Shown: positions 17,018 to 26,321, counted from the stretch's first letter. The stretch: DNA of 64,000 nucleotides from Sphaerotilus microaerophilus (GCF_023734135.1 NZ_AP025730.1:5084001-5148000), one strand, 5' to 3'. The notes: generated from the sequence alone by a model not told the origin. Translations and numbers: made by a program.

Positions 17018-18772
17018 TCACGCGCTGGCCACGCGGGTGAGGTAGAGGCGTGCCTCCCAGGGGCGCAGCAGCGACTCGGGCGCTGGCTCGCCGGAAGGGA
17101 GCAGCCCCCCAAGGTTGCCCAGCAGCAGCTCGGCAGCGTCACGTGCCAGCGCGGCAGGCCAGTTGAAAGCCTGCGCCTCGGCGCTGAAATTGCACAGCAC
17201 CAGCAGCACCTGGTCGCCCAAGGTGCGGGTGTAGACGTCGAGCTGGCGGTGCTCGGGCAGCAGCTGGGCGTAGCGCCCATGCACAAACACCGGATAGCGC
17301 CGCCGCAGCTCGATGAGCCGGCGGTAGTGGTGGAACACCGAGTCCGGGTCGGCGTAGGCCTGCTCGGCATTGATCTCGACGCTGTTGGGGTTGACGCCGA
17401 TCCAGGGTGTGCCGCCGGTGAAGCCGGCCTGCGGACCGGCCGTCCACTGCATTGGCGTGCGGGCGTTGTCACGGCCCTTGCGGCGGATCGCGGCCAGGGT
17501 CTGCGCTGGGCTCTCGCCGCGCTGGATGACCGCCTCGCGGTAGAAGTTCAGCGTTTCGATGTCCCGGCAGTCGTCGATCGAGGCGAAGGGCAGGTTCGTC
17601 ATGCCCAGCTCCTCCCCCTGGTAGACGTAGGGCGTGCCCTGCATCCCGTGCAGGAAGATCGCCAGCATCTTGGCCGACTCGACCCGGTAGCGCCCGTCAT
17701 CGCCGAAGCGCGACACCGGGCGTGGCTGGTCGTGGTTGGACAGATACAGGCTGTTCCAGCCCTGGCCGGCCAGCGCCTCCTGCCAGCGCGTCATGGTGGC
17801 TTTCAGGTCACGCAGGTCGAGCGGCTTGAAGGCCCACTTGCCGCCGACCGTCCCCCCGACGGAATCGAGGTCCATGTGCTCGAACTGGAACAGCATGTTG
17901 AGCGCACCGGTCTCGGGGTTCGTCAGCTCGCGGCCCTGCGTGATGGTGGCCAGCGGCGCCTCGCCGACGGTGATGGTGTCGTAGTGGTCCAGCACCTGCT
18001 CGCGCATCTCGCGCAGGAACTCCAGCAGGCGCGGACCGTTGCAGGTCATCGGGAAGCTGGGCTGCAGGAAGCCCTCGCGCACGACGGGCGCATCCGGCAG
18101 GCTGCCGTCGGCGTTCCACGGCTTCGAGATCATGTTGATCACGTCCATGCGGAAGCCGTCGACGCCCTTGTCGAGCCAGAAGCGCATGACGTCGTAGACC
18201 TCGGCCCGCAGCGCCGGGTTCTCCCAGTTCAGGTCCGGCTGCTTGCGGCTGAACATGTGCAGGTAGTACTCGCCGGTCGGCTCGTTCCATTCCCACACCG
18301 AGCCGTTGAAGGCGGCCTCCCAGTTGGTGGGCGGCGAGCCGTCCGGCTTGGGGTCGCGCCAGATGTAGTGGTCGTGGTACGGGTTGTCACGGCTGGAGCG
18401 GGCCTGGCGGAACCACTCGTGCTCGTCGGAGCTGTGGTTGACGACCAGATCCATCATCAGCTTGATGCCCCGCGCGTGCATGCCGGCCAGCATCGCGTCG
18501 AAGTCGGCCATCGTGCCGAACTCGGGGGCGACATTGCGGTAGTCGCTGATGTCGTAGCCGTTGTCGTCCTGCGGCGAGGCGTAGATCGGTGACAGCCAGA
18601 CCACGTCGACCCCGAGTTGCTGCAGGTGATCGAGCCGGCTGGTGATGCCCGGCAGATCGCCGATGCCATCCCCATTGGTGTCCTGGAAGCTGCGCGGGTA
18701 GATCTGGTAGACAACGGACTGCTTCCACCAGTCGTGGCGCGGGTTCATGGTCTGGTTCACGGTCTGGTTCAT
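17018..18772 (-). CDS. GH13 oligo-1,6-glucosidase-type alpha-glucosidase
   Basis: The 584-residue cytoplasmic glycosidase starts with the GH13 pattern WWKQSVVYQIYPRSF. The predicted nucleophile is Asp210 in GFRMDVINMI, the acid/base glutamate lies in ITVGEAPLA, and the third carboxylate is in LSNHDQPR. The residue after the nucleophile is Val211, which in the GH13_31 group is associated with alpha-1,6 (isomaltose-type) specificity. No signal peptide is present. Two repeats of NQT open the protein. It is the last enzyme gene of the sugar operon, 24 bases after the ABC ATPase. Its paralogue at 19954-21612 has Thr at the same position. Confidence 0.93.
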   Translation of the reverse strand: MNQTVNQTMNPRHDWWKQSVVYQIYPRSFQDTNGDGIGDLPGITSRLDHLQQLGVDVVWLSPIYASPQDDNGYDISDYRNVAPEFGTMADFDAMLAGMHARGIKLMMDLVVNHSSDEHEWFRQARSSRDNPYHDHYIWRDPKPDGSPPTNWEAAFNGSVWEWNEPTGEYYLHMFSRKQPDLNWENPALRAEVYDVMRFWLDKGVDGFRMDVINMISKPWNADGSLPDAPVVREGFLQPSFPMTCNGPRLLEFLREMREQVLDHYDTITVGEAPLATITQGRELTNPETGALNMLFQFEHMDLDSVGGTVGGKWAFKPLDLRDLKATMTRWQEALAGQGWNSLYLSNHDQPRPVSRFGDDGRYRVESAKMLAIFLHGMQGTPYVYQGEELGMTNLPFASIDDCRDIETLNFYREAVIQRGESPAQTLAAIRRKGRDNARTPMQWTAGPQAGFTGGTPWIGVNPNSVEINAEQAYADPDSVFHHYRRLIELRRRYPVFVHGRYAQLLPEHRQLDVYTRTLGDQVLLVLCNFSAEAQAFNWPAALARDAAELLLGNLGGLLPSGEPAPESLLRPWEARLYLTRVASA

Positions 18773-18796
18773 GCTCGGGCTCCAGTTCGTCTCGGC

Positions 18797-19933
18797 TCAG
18801 GTCGGCAGCTCGACGGTGCGGGAGAAGGCCAGGCCGGCGGCGTCGAACAGGTGGCACTGCTCGGGGCGCAGGCGCAGCGTCACGCGGTCGCCGGCCGTGT
18901 TGCCCGCATAGCCCTCGACACGCAGCGTGACCATCGGCAGGTCCTTCGCCACGTCGAGGTAGAGCATCGACGCCTCGCCCAGGCGCTCCATCTGGCGCAC
19001 CGAGGTGTGCAGCGCCGAGCCGGGCCCGTCCTCGCCGGCCAGCAGATGCTCCGGGCGGATGCCCAGCGACACCGCCTCGCCCGCCTTGGCGCGGCGCGCG
19101 TCCACCGCGACGGTGACCTGCTCGCCATGCACCTCGACGACCGCATGCGTGGCCTCGGCCCGCACCAGCCGGCCGGGCAGGATGTTCATCTTCGGCGAGC
19201 CGATGAACTCGGCGACGAAGAGGTTCTGCGGCCGGTGATAGAGGTCCATCGGCGAGCCGAACTGCGCCACGCTGCCGTGGTCCTGCACGCCCTGGCCGGC
19301 GCGCAGCAGCACGATCTTGTCGGCCAGCGTCATGGCCTCGACCTGGTCGTGCGTCACGTAGATCATGCTGGCGGTGCCGATGTCGTGGTGCAGCTTGGCG
19401 ATTTCCAGGCGGGTCTGCACGCGCAGTGCGGCGTCCAGGTTGGACAGCGGCTCGTCGAAGAGGAAGACGTCCGGCTCCTTGACGATGGCCCGGCCGATCG
19501 CGACGCGCTGACGCTGCCCCCCCGACAGCTGCTTGGGCAGGCGCTCCAGCAGTGGCGTGAGCTGCAGGATGTCGGCGGCCTTCTTGACCTTCTTCTCGAT
19601 CGTGAGCTTGTCGGCGCCGAACACGCGCAGGCCGAAGGCCATGTTCTCTGCCACCGTCATGTGCGGGTACAGCGCGTAGCTCTGGAACACCATCGCGACG
19701 CCGCGTTTGGCCGGTTCCAGCTCGTTGACCACCCGCCCGCCGATCGACAGCTCGCCCGAGGTGATGCTCTCAAGCCCAGCGACCATGCGCAGCAGCGTGG
19801 ACTTGCCACAGCCCGAGGGGCCGACGAAGACGCAGAACTCGCCTTGGGCGATGCTGATGTTGGCGTCCTTGATGGTGTAGGGCAGGTTGGGCGCGTAGCG
19901 CTTGCAGACGCTCTTGAAGTCGATGCGGGACAT
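18797..19933 (-). CDS. Sugar ABC importer ATPase (MalK/UgpC type)
   Basis: The 378-residue subunit energises alpha-glucoside uptake. The Walker A motif is GPSGCGKSTLL, the signature LSGGQRQRVAIGRA and the Walker B region VFLFDEPLSNLD. The C-terminal regulatory OB-like domain (about residues 240-378) is that of the CUT1/MalK group (GIRPEHLL). Its place between the two alpha-glucosidase genes, with the permeases just upstream, resembles the agl cluster of Sinorhizobium (aglEFGAK). The start at 19933 gives the conserved MSRIDFKSVCKRY. Confidence 0.94.
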   Translation of the reverse strand: MSRIDFKSVCKRYAPNLPYTIKDANISIAQGEFCVFVGPSGCGKSTLLRMVAGLESITSGELSIGGRVVNELEPAKRGVAMVFQSYALYPHMTVAENMAFGLRVFGADKLTIEKKVKKAADILQLTPLLERLPKQLSGGQRQRVAIGRAIVKEPDVFLFDEPLSNLDAALRVQTRLEIAKLHHDIGTASMIYVTHDQVEAMTLADKIVLLRAGQGVQDHGSVAQFGSPMDLYHRPQNLFVAEFIGSPKMNILPGRLVRAEATHAVVEVHGEQVTVAVDARRAKAGEAVSLGIRPEHLLAGEDGPGSALHTSVRQMERLGEASMLYLDVAKDLPMVTLRVEGYAGNTAGDRVTLRLRPEQCHLFDAAGLAFSRTVELPT

Positions 19934-19953
19934 GGCAGGCTCGATCTTTCGGT

Positions 19954-21612
19954 TCAGGACAGGTGGGCGATCAGGCCGCCCCAGGGCGCCAATTCGATGC
20001 CCTCGGCATCGGCACGGCCGCCGACGACGCCGCTGGCGCTGCACAGGCTGGCCACCCAGAGGTTGGCGGGCAGCTCCAGGCGGGCCGGGCGGTCGCTGAA
20101 GTTGTAGGCGCACAGCAGGCGCTGGCCAGGCAGGCCCGCCTTGGTGGCTTCCTCGCGCACGAAGGCGAAGACCTGGGCGTGTGCCGGCAGCAGCGTCTGC
20201 GTGCCGGCGATGAGCGCCGGCTGCTGGCGGCGCCAGCGCAGCAGCCGGCGGTAGAAGTGCAGCAGCGACTGCGCATCGGCCTCCTGGCGGTCGGCGGCCA
20301 GCGCACGGTGCGACTCGGCCAACGGCAGCCAGGGCCGGGTCGCGCCGCTGCCGAAGCCCAGGTCGGCCGCCTCGGCCACCCAGGGCATCGGCGTGCGGCA
20401 GCCGTCGCGGCCCTTGAAGTCGGGCCACATCTCGATGCCGTAGGGGTCGTGCAAGTCCTCGTAGGCGATGTCCGCCTCGGGCAGGCCCAGCTCGTCGCCC
20501 TGGTAGAGGCAGGGCGAGCCGCGCAGCGTCAGCTGCAGCGCCGCGGCGATGCGCAGCAGGCCGGGTGCCGCCGCGCCGCCTTCGCCCCAGCGGCTGGCCA
20601 CGCGGGTCACGTCGTGGTTCGACAGCGCCCAGCACGGCCAGCCGCTGCCGATCACCTGCTCGACGCGGGTCATCAAGGCGTGCAGGAAGGGCGCGTCGTG
20701 CGGCTGGCCGAGCAGGTCGAAGCAATAGGCCATGTGCAGCTTGTCTGCGTCGCTGGTGTACTCCGCCATGCGCGCCAGGCCGTCGTCATCCCCGATCTCG
20801 CCCACCATCGTGGTGTTCGGGTACTGGTCGAGCAGGGCGCGCAGGCGCTGCAGGAAGGCCAGGTTCTCCGGCTGGCTCTTGTCGTGGCGGTGCCACTGCC
20901 AGGCGTAGGGGTTGAGCGGGTTGACGGCCGGATCCTCGCCGGTCGGCCGGCCGCGCGGCGGGTTGTCGCGCAGCTGGGCGTCGTGGAAGTAGAAGTTGGC
21001 GGTGTCCAGGCGGTAGCCGTCCACGCCGAGGTCGAGCCAGAACTTCACCGTGGCGAGCAGGGCGCCCTGGACCTCCGGGTTGTGGAAGTTCAGGTCCGGC
21101 TGGCTGGTCAGGAAGTTGTGCAGGTAGTACTGGCAGCGCCGCGTGTCCCAGTGCCAGGCGCTGCCGCCGAAGATGGAGAGCCAGTTGTTGGGCGGGGTGC
21201 CGTCGGCCTTGGGGTCGGCCCAGACGTACCAGTCGGCGCGCGGGTTGTCGCGGCTGGCACGGCTTTCCTTGAACCAGGGGTGCTGGTCGCTGGTGTGCGA
21301 GAGCACCTGGTCGATCATCACCTTCAGGCCCAGGCCGTGGGCGGTGTCGAGCAGCGTGCGGAAGTCGGCCAGCGTCCCGAAGATCGGATCGACGTCGCAG
21401 TAGTCGCTGACGTCGTAGCCGTAGTCCTTCATCGGCGAAGTGAAGAAGGGCGACAGCCAGATTGCATCGACGCCCAGTGACGCGACGTAGGGCAGGCGCG
21501 CGGTGATGCCGGGCAGGTCGCCGATGCCGTCGCCGTTGCTGTCGGCGAAACTGCGCGGGTAGATCTGGTAGACGACGCCGCCGCGCCACCAGCCGTTGTT
21601 GGGTGCTTTCAT
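19954..21612 (-). CDS. GH13 alpha-glucosidase (AglA-like, GH13_23 type)
   Basis: The 552-residue enzyme opens with WWRGGVVYQIYPRSFADSNGDG. The nucleophile is Asp203 in DGYRLDTANFYFHD, the acid/base glutamate is in TMVGEIGDDD, and the third acid in LSNHDVTR. Thr204 follows the nucleophile, as in Halomonas alpha-glucosidase HaG, where it is linked to alpha-1,4 or sucrose/maltose-type specificity. I chose the ATG at 21612 (MKAPNNGWW) over one at 21654. No signal peptide is visible, so it acts on imported sugars. It lies 25 bases after the second permease gene and 20 bases before the ABC ATPase gene. Confidence 0.93.
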   Translation of the reverse strand: MKAPNNGWWRGGVVYQIYPRSFADSNGDGIGDLPGITARLPYVASLGVDAIWLSPFFTSPMKDYGYDVSDYCDVDPIFGTLADFRTLLDTAHGLGLKVMIDQVLSHTSDQHPWFKESRASRDNPRADWYVWADPKADGTPPNNWLSIFGGSAWHWDTRRCQYYLHNFLTSQPDLNFHNPEVQGALLATVKFWLDLGVDGYRLDTANFYFHDAQLRDNPPRGRPTGEDPAVNPLNPYAWQWHRHDKSQPENLAFLQRLRALLDQYPNTTMVGEIGDDDGLARMAEYTSDADKLHMAYCFDLLGQPHDAPFLHALMTRVEQVIGSGWPCWALSNHDVTRVASRWGEGGAAAPGLLRIAAALQLTLRGSPCLYQGDELGLPEADIAYEDLHDPYGIEMWPDFKGRDGCRTPMPWVAEAADLGFGSGATRPWLPLAESHRALAADRQEADAQSLLHFYRRLLRWRRQQPALIAGTQTLLPAHAQVFAFVREEATKAGLPGQRLLCAYNFSDRPARLELPANLWVASLCSASGVVGGRADAEGIELAPWGGLIAHLS

Positions 21613-21637
21613 GTTGCTAGGAATTCCTGTGGGGCGT

Positions 21638-22486
21638 TCAGCCCTTGACGGCACCGGCGGTCAGGCCGGAGACGATCTTCTTCTGGAAGGCGAGCACGAG
21701 GCCGATCAGCGGCAGCGTCACCAGCACGGAGGCGGCCATGATCTTTCCCCAGGGGATCTCGTACTTGCTGGCGCCGCTGATCAGCGAGATCGACACCGGC
21801 ACGGTGCGCTCGTTGTTGTCGATCACGAAGGTCAGCGCAAAGAGAAACTCGTTCCAGGCCGCGATGAAGGCCAGCAGCCCGGTGGACACCAAGGCGGGCC
21901 ACAGCAGGGGCATGAAGACCTCCCAGATGATGCGCCAGGGACCGCAGCCGTCCATGATCGCAGCCTCCTCCAGCTCCTTGGGCAGCTGCTTCATGAAGGT
22001 GGTCAGCACCCAGACGGTGAAGGGCAGCGTGAAGATCAGGTAGGGCAGCACCAGGCCGAGCGACTGGTTGTACAGGCCGAGCGCGCGGATCATCTCGAAC
22101 ATGCCGGCCAGCACCGCCACCTGCGGGAACATCGACACGCTCAGGATCGTGGCCAGCAGCAGGCCGCGGCCCTTGAAGCTGATGCGCCCGAGGGCATAGG
22201 CGGCCGTCACGCCCAGGAAGATCGACAGCGCCACCACCGACACCGACACGAGGATCGAGTTGACGATGTGCCGCCCGAAGGGCTGCTCGGCCACGGTGAA
22301 CAGCTCGACGTAGTTGCGCAGCGTCGGACTGGCCGGTGCCAGGCTGGTGGAGAACAGGTCCGCACCGGTCTTCAGTGAGGTCGAGATGGCGTAGAAGAAG
22401 GGGAACACCGACTCCAGCGTGACCAGCGCGGCCAGCAGGTAGAGCACGATGTTGCCCAGGCGCGGGCGTGATGCGATGGGGTTCAT
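21638..22486 (-). CDS. Sugar ABC permease (MalG/AglG type)
   Basis: This 282-residue inner-membrane protein has six membrane segments. The coupling motif is EEAAIMDGCGPWRIIWEVFMP, as in CUT1 family MalG-type permeases. It pairs with the MalF-type permease whose gene end it overlaps by four bases (ATGA). Together with the ATPase and binding protein it forms the alpha-glucoside importer. Its C-terminal end (KIVSGLTAGAVKG) is the usual MalG-type tail that contacts the ATPase. Confidence 0.93.
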   Translation of the reverse strand: MNPIASRPRLGNIVLYLLAALVTLESVFPFFYAISTSLKTGADLFSTSLAPASPTLRNYVELFTVAEQPFGRHIVNSILVSVSVVALSIFLGVTAAYALGRISFKGRGLLLATILSVSMFPQVAVLAGMFEMIRALGLYNQSLGLVLPYLIFTLPFTVWVLTTFMKQLPKELEEAAIMDGCGPWRIIWEVFMPLLWPALVSTGLLAFIAAWNEFLFALTFVIDNNERTVPVSISLISGASKYEIPWGKIMAASVLVTLPLIGLVLAFQKKIVSGLTAGAVKG

Positions 22487-23394
22487 GCGTCCTCCGACAG
22501 CTTCATGCGCGCCAGGCGCATGCACACGATGGTGGCCGCTCCGATGATCAGGAACAGCGCCGTGGAGGCGGCCGAGCCGTAGCCCATGTAACCGTTGTCC
22601 ACCATCTCGCGGCGCACGAAGCCACTCATGCTCATGGTGCTGTTGTTGTTCGAGGTCAGCACGTAGATCAGGTCGAACACGCGCAGCGCGTCCAGCAGCC
22701 GGAAGATCACCGCCACCAGCAGCGCCGGGCGGATCAGCGGCAGCGTCACCTTCCAGAACACGCGCAGCGGGTGTACGCCGTCGACCTTGGCGGCCTCGTA
22801 GCAGTCGCTGGGCAGGGTCTGCAGGGCCGCCAGGATCAGCAGCGCCATGAAGGGCGTGGTCTTCCACACGTCCACCGCCACCACGGTCCACAGCGCCCAG
22901 GCGGGCTCGGCGGTCCAGGCGATCTTGGTGTCGATCAGGCCCCAGCCCTGCAGGATGGCGTTCACGATGCCGAACTGGTCGTGCAGCATCCAGCCCCACA
23001 TCTTGGCCGAGACGATGGTCGGGATCGCCCAGGGCACCAGCACCGCGGCGCGCACCAGCGTGCGGCCCTTGAACTCCTGGTTCAGCAGCACCGCCACGCC
23101 CAGGCCGAACAGCGTCTCCAGCGCCACCGACACCAGCGCGAACTGGAAGGTGTTGCGGATGGACACGCCCCAGTCGCCGGACCAGAAACCCTCGGTGTTG
23201 TTGGGGTTGGCGAACAGGCCGTAGTCGCCGACGTAGTTGGTCCAGCCGACGAACTGGGCCGCACCGATGTCGTTGATGTTGGCGTCGGTGAAGCTGAACC
23301 AGATCGTGCGCGCCAGTGGCCAGGCGGCCACCAGCAGCAGCGTGATCAGCATCGGTGCCAGGAAGATCCAGGCCGTGCGGGTCCTCGAACTCAT
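22483..23394 (-). CDS. Sugar ABC permease (MalF/AglF type)
   Basis: The 303-residue permease has about six membrane segments and the EAA coupling loop YEAAKVDGVHPLRVFWKVTLP. A short periplasmic region with NNTEGFWSGDWG follows the first segment, as in trehalose/maltose type CUT1 permeases. I chose the ATG at 23394 (MSSRTRTAW) because an upstream start at 23454 would run back across the hairpin after the binding-protein gene. It is the first permease downstream of the binding-protein gene. Confidence 0.92.
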   Translation of the reverse strand: MSSRTRTAWIFLAPMLITLLLVAAWPLARTIWFSFTDANINDIGAAQFVGWTNYVGDYGLFANPNNTEGFWSGDWGVSIRNTFQFALVSVALETLFGLGVAVLLNQEFKGRTLVRAAVLVPWAIPTIVSAKMWGWMLHDQFGIVNAILQGWGLIDTKIAWTAEPAWALWTVVAVDVWKTTPFMALLILAALQTLPSDCYEAAKVDGVHPLRVFWKVTLPLIRPALLVAVIFRLLDALRVFDLIYVLTSNNNSTMSMSGFVRREMVDNGYMGYGSAASTALFLIIGAATIVCMRLARMKLSEDA

Positions 23395-23422
23395 CGAACA
23401 GGTCTCCTTGGCGCCGCAAAGA

Positions 23423-23444
23423 CCCGGGGGCCGTTGCCCCCGGG
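23423..23444 (-). promoter_or_regulatory. Intra-operon hairpin after binding-protein gene
   Basis: A perfect 9-bp stem (CCCGGGGGC / GCCCCCGGG) with a CGTT loop lies between the binding-protein stop and the permease start. There is no following U-run on the minus strand. Such hairpins commonly stabilise or partly terminate the upstream message so that the binding protein is made in excess, as in malE-malF of enterobacteria. Confidence 0.6.
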
Positions 23445-23454
23445 ATTCACACAC

Positions 23455-24723
23455 TCACCACTTGCCGCGTTTCACTTGGTTGAGCTTGCCTTCGAGCTTC
23501 TTCAGGCTGGCCTCGGCGGGCTCCTTGCCGGACAGCACATCGTGGGTAGCGTTCCAGAAGGCGGCGCTGACCTCGTTGTACTTCAGGCCGGTGGCGGTGG
23601 AGGGACGTGGCACGGCCGAGGTGAACACGTCGTACAGGTTGCCGAAGAAGGGCACGGCGGCCAGGACGTCCTTGTCCTTGTACAGCGCCGGGAGGGTCGG
23701 GTTGAACGAGCCCTTGATCGCGCGCTCCTTCTGGATCTCCTTGGAGGTCAGGTACATCACCAGCTCGGCGGCCAGCTTCTGTTCCTTGGAGTACTTCGAC
23801 ACCGCCAGCTGCCAGCCGCCCAGCGTGGCGGCGTTCTTGCCCCCCTCGCCGCCCTTGGGCAGGGCCGACACGCCGATCTTGTCCTTGATCTTGCTGTCGC
23901 CGCCATTGCCCAGGCTCCAGGCATAGGGCCAGTTGCGCATGAAGACGGCGTTGCCGTTCTGGAACACGCCGCGAGCGTCTTCCTCGCCGTAGTTCAGCAC
24001 GCCGGTCGGGGCGATCGTGCCGATCCACGAGGCCGCCGTGGTCAGCGCCTTGGCCGCCTGCGGGTTGTTGACCGTCACCTTGCCGCTGGCATCCACGATG
24101 TTGCCGCCGCCGTAGCTGGTCAGCCACTCGACCGCGTCACAGGTCAGGCCCTCGTAGGCCTTGGCCTGGAAGACGAAGCCCTGCATGTCGGCATTGCCGG
24201 CCTTGCGCTCGGCATCCTGGATCTTCTTGGCCGTGGCAGCCAGCTGCTCCCAGGTGGTGGGCGGCTTTTCCCCGTGCTTGTCCAGCAGGTCCTTGCGGTA
24301 GTAGAGCAGGCCGGCGTCGGTGAACCAGGGCATCGCGATCAGCTTGCCGTCGGCCGTGTTGTTGGCCACGATCGACGGGAAGTGGTCCTTCTCGACGCCC
24401 TTGCTGTAGGGCTTCAGGTCGATCAGGTGGTCCTTGATCATGCCGGGCCAGACCACGTCGACATTGATGATGTCCACGTCGCCGCTCTTGGCCGCGAACA
24501 TCTGCCGGTAAAGCCCAAGCAGGTCCGTGGTGGACTGCGGCAGGGTGAACAGCTTGACCGTGTGGCCGGTCTTCTTCGCCCACTCCTCGGTGTGACGCTT
24601 GCAGAACTCGAAATCCTGGCCCACCGAGCCGCAGGAGATGGTGAGGGTGGCGGCCTGCGCGCCGCTGCTGGTACCCAGCGCGATCAGCGCGCCGGCAACG
24701 AGGGGAGTCAGCTTGAACTTCAT
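23455..24723 (-). CDS. Sugar ABC transporter substrate-binding protein
   Basis: The 422-residue periplasmic protein has a signal peptide MKFKLTPLVAGALIALGT with probable cleavage after AQA. The mature part shows the CUT1 binding-protein fold (VDIINVDVVWPGMIKDHLIDL, GAMPWF-like AMPWFTDAGLLYY, VFMRNWPYAW). It resembles ThuE/AglE and trehalose-maltose binding proteins. I chose the ATG at 24723 because it opens the signal peptide. It is likely the most highly expressed member of the transporter; a hairpin follows its stop. An AAGCGCTT palindrome lies about 90 bases upstream, so it may have its own LacI-controlled promoter. Confidence 0.93.
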   Translation of the reverse strand: MKFKLTPLVAGALIALGTSSGAQAATLTISCGSVGQDFEFCKRHTEEWAKKTGHTVKLFTLPQSTTDLLGLYRQMFAAKSGDVDIINVDVVWPGMIKDHLIDLKPYSKGVEKDHFPSIVANNTADGKLIAMPWFTDAGLLYYRKDLLDKHGEKPPTTWEQLAATAKKIQDAERKAGNADMQGFVFQAKAYEGLTCDAVEWLTSYGGGNIVDASGKVTVNNPQAAKALTTAASWIGTIAPTGVLNYGEEDARGVFQNGNAVFMRNWPYAWSLGNGGDSKIKDKIGVSALPKGGEGGKNAATLGGWQLAVSKYSKEQKLAAELVMYLTSKEIQKERAIKGSFNPTLPALYKDKDVLAAVPFFGNLYDVFTSAVPRPSTATGLKYNEVSAAFWNATHDVLSGKEPAEASLKKLEGKLNQVKRGKW

Positions 24724-24808
24724 GGAGATTCTCCAGAGGGGAGGAAAGGCGGTGACAGGTCGGCCGAGGCCCGACAGGCCCTCGGATGCCGACAGTTCAT
24801 CACGATCG

Positions 24809-24818
24809 GAAGCGCTTT
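24809..24818. promoter_or_regulatory. Predicted LacI-family operator upstream of binding-protein gene
   Basis: GAAGCGCTTT has a perfect AAGCGCTT core and is identical to the site at 26312-26321. It lies in the 158-base gap between the porin stop and the binding-protein start. The repeat of the same rare AT/GC-alternating palindrome in both control regions of this cluster supports a shared regulator. Confidence 0.65.
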
Positions 24819-24881
24819 GAACGCCCATTCAGTGTAGTCCGCAGCGCTGCGCACGTCATGCGGGGTTGTGTGGATGCCGGT

Positions 24882-26192
24882 TCACCACCAGGCTTCCACC
24901 TGCACGCCGTAGCCCAGTCCGCTGCGCTTGTTGGCGTAGGTGGAGACCGGGGTGCCGCAGTCCCGGCCGGTGCAGGCCACGCCGCCCGCCGCTGCGGCCG
25001 CATCGTTCCACTTGGCGTAGGTGCCGTAGAAGCGGATCGCCGGGCGCGACCAGATGCTGCGGCCCATCGAGAACTGCGTGCCCGCCGTCAGCTTGGCCAG
25101 CGTGCGGGTGTCCTGGCCCTCGGGCTTGACCTGCTGGTAGCCCACCTCGGACATCAGGCTCCAGACGTTGTTGATGTGGTACTGCGGGCGTGCACCGACC
25201 CAGATGTCGCGCGTCTTGCTGCCGTTGACCTCGGACTGGCGCAGGCCGGCGGTCATCGAGGCGGTCAGCGGCGAGCCCTGCGGCTCGATCACCCACTGGT
25301 CGGCCAGCATCCACTCCTTGCGCGAGTCGTTGCTGGCCACGATGGCAAAGCCCTTCAGCGCGGTGGCGTCCTTGGTGTACTGCGCGATCACGGTATTGAA
25401 CCCACCCAGGCCGAAGACGTTGTCCTGCGTGTGGGCGGCCGTCAGTCCGAAGCCGTTCTTGCCCGTCTGGCCGCCATCGGCCAGCGCCGCGTCGTCGCGG
25501 TTGTCCTTGACCACCAGGTTGACGCCCACCGTCAGCTTGCCGCCGGGGTTGACGGCGACGTCCTGCAGGCGCAGGTCATGCGAGGTCGCGGCACGGGCAC
25601 CGCCGTCGACGATGCCCGGCTGGTACTGGCCCACCGACTTGCTCGACGACCAATCGGCCTGGCCGGCGCGCAGGTAGGCGTAGGACAGCTTGCCGATGCC
25701 CACGTCGACGTTGTCCAGGCCCCAGCCCGGGCTCTGCGCCGGTTCCCAGTAGGCGTAGTCCAGCATGTGGATGTCGGGGTTCTTGTAGAAGCGCTTGCCC
25801 GCCCAGAGCGTGGCGCCCTTCAGGCCGGCGATGCCCATCGCCGCGCCGATGTCCTGCGCCTCGACGAAGGCCTCGCGGAAGGACGGCGTGGTCTGCTCCC
25901 AGTTGGCCAGCTGCTGCGTGCCGTAGGCCGTGGTGAACTGGGCCCGGAAGGTCGTGCCGTCCACCTTGCCCAGCTCGGAGGCGAAGGTCAGGCTGCCGTA
26001 GGTGTCGCATTCGTTGCCCAGGCGGAACCACACCGCCGAACCTGGCAGGCGGAAGCACAGTTCCTTGCCGCCCTGATCGCTGGACCCACTGCCACTGCGG
26101 AAGTAGCCGTGGAAGTCGATCGGGGAAGCCGCCGCGGAGGCGGCGATACCGGCAGCGGCAAGCGCACAGGCGGCGCTGATCAGGGTTCTCAT
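24882..26192 (-). CDS. LamB-type maltoporin
   Basis: The 436-residue outer-membrane protein has a signal peptide (MRTLISAACALAAAGIAAS) and starts its mature part with PIDFHGYFRSGSG, as LamB does. The cysteine pair in KELCFRLPGS and RLGNECDTYG and the LWAGKRFYKNPDIHMLDYAYW stretch are LamB-family landmarks. The last residues, VQVEAWW, give the aromatic C-terminal end used for outer-membrane assembly. It would admit maltodextrins, sucrose or related glucosides. Two AAGCGCTT palindromes lie about 100 bases upstream in the gap shared with the divergent amylosucrase gene. Confidence 0.93.
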   Translation of the reverse strand: MRTLISAACALAAAGIAASAAASPIDFHGYFRSGSGSSDQGGKELCFRLPGSAVWFRLGNECDTYGSLTFASELGKVDGTTFRAQFTTAYGTQQLANWEQTTPSFREAFVEAQDIGAAMGIAGLKGATLWAGKRFYKNPDIHMLDYAYWEPAQSPGWGLDNVDVGIGKLSYAYLRAGQADWSSSKSVGQYQPGIVDGGARAATSHDLRLQDVAVNPGGKLTVGVNLVVKDNRDDAALADGGQTGKNGFGLTAAHTQDNVFGLGGFNTVIAQYTKDATALKGFAIVASNDSRKEWMLADQWVIEPQGSPLTASMTAGLRQSEVNGSKTRDIWVGARPQYHINNVWSLMSEVGYQQVKPEGQDTRTLAKLTAGTQFSMGRSIWSRPAIRFYGTYAKWNDAAAAAGGVACTGRDCGTPVSTYANKRSGLGYGVQVEAWW

Positions 26193-26290
26193 GGGATCTC
26201 CTCAGACAGTTCATCGCGGGCACACCGCCCGCACGGCGCATCGAACTCACATCGCCCTGGCGCAGTCCTTTGATGATTTGGACCACAACC

Positions 26291-26321
26291 AAAGCGCTTT
26301 GAAATTTATCCGAAGCGCTTT
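26291..26321. promoter_or_regulatory. Paired predicted LacI-family operators
   Basis: AAAGCGCTTT at 26291-26300 and GAAGCGCTTT at 26312-26321 have centres 21 bases apart, two turns of B-DNA, so both face the same side of the helix. The AT-rich spacer (GAAATTTATCC) could hold a -10 element. They sit between the porin gene and the amylosucrase gene and could control both. Confidence 0.7.
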
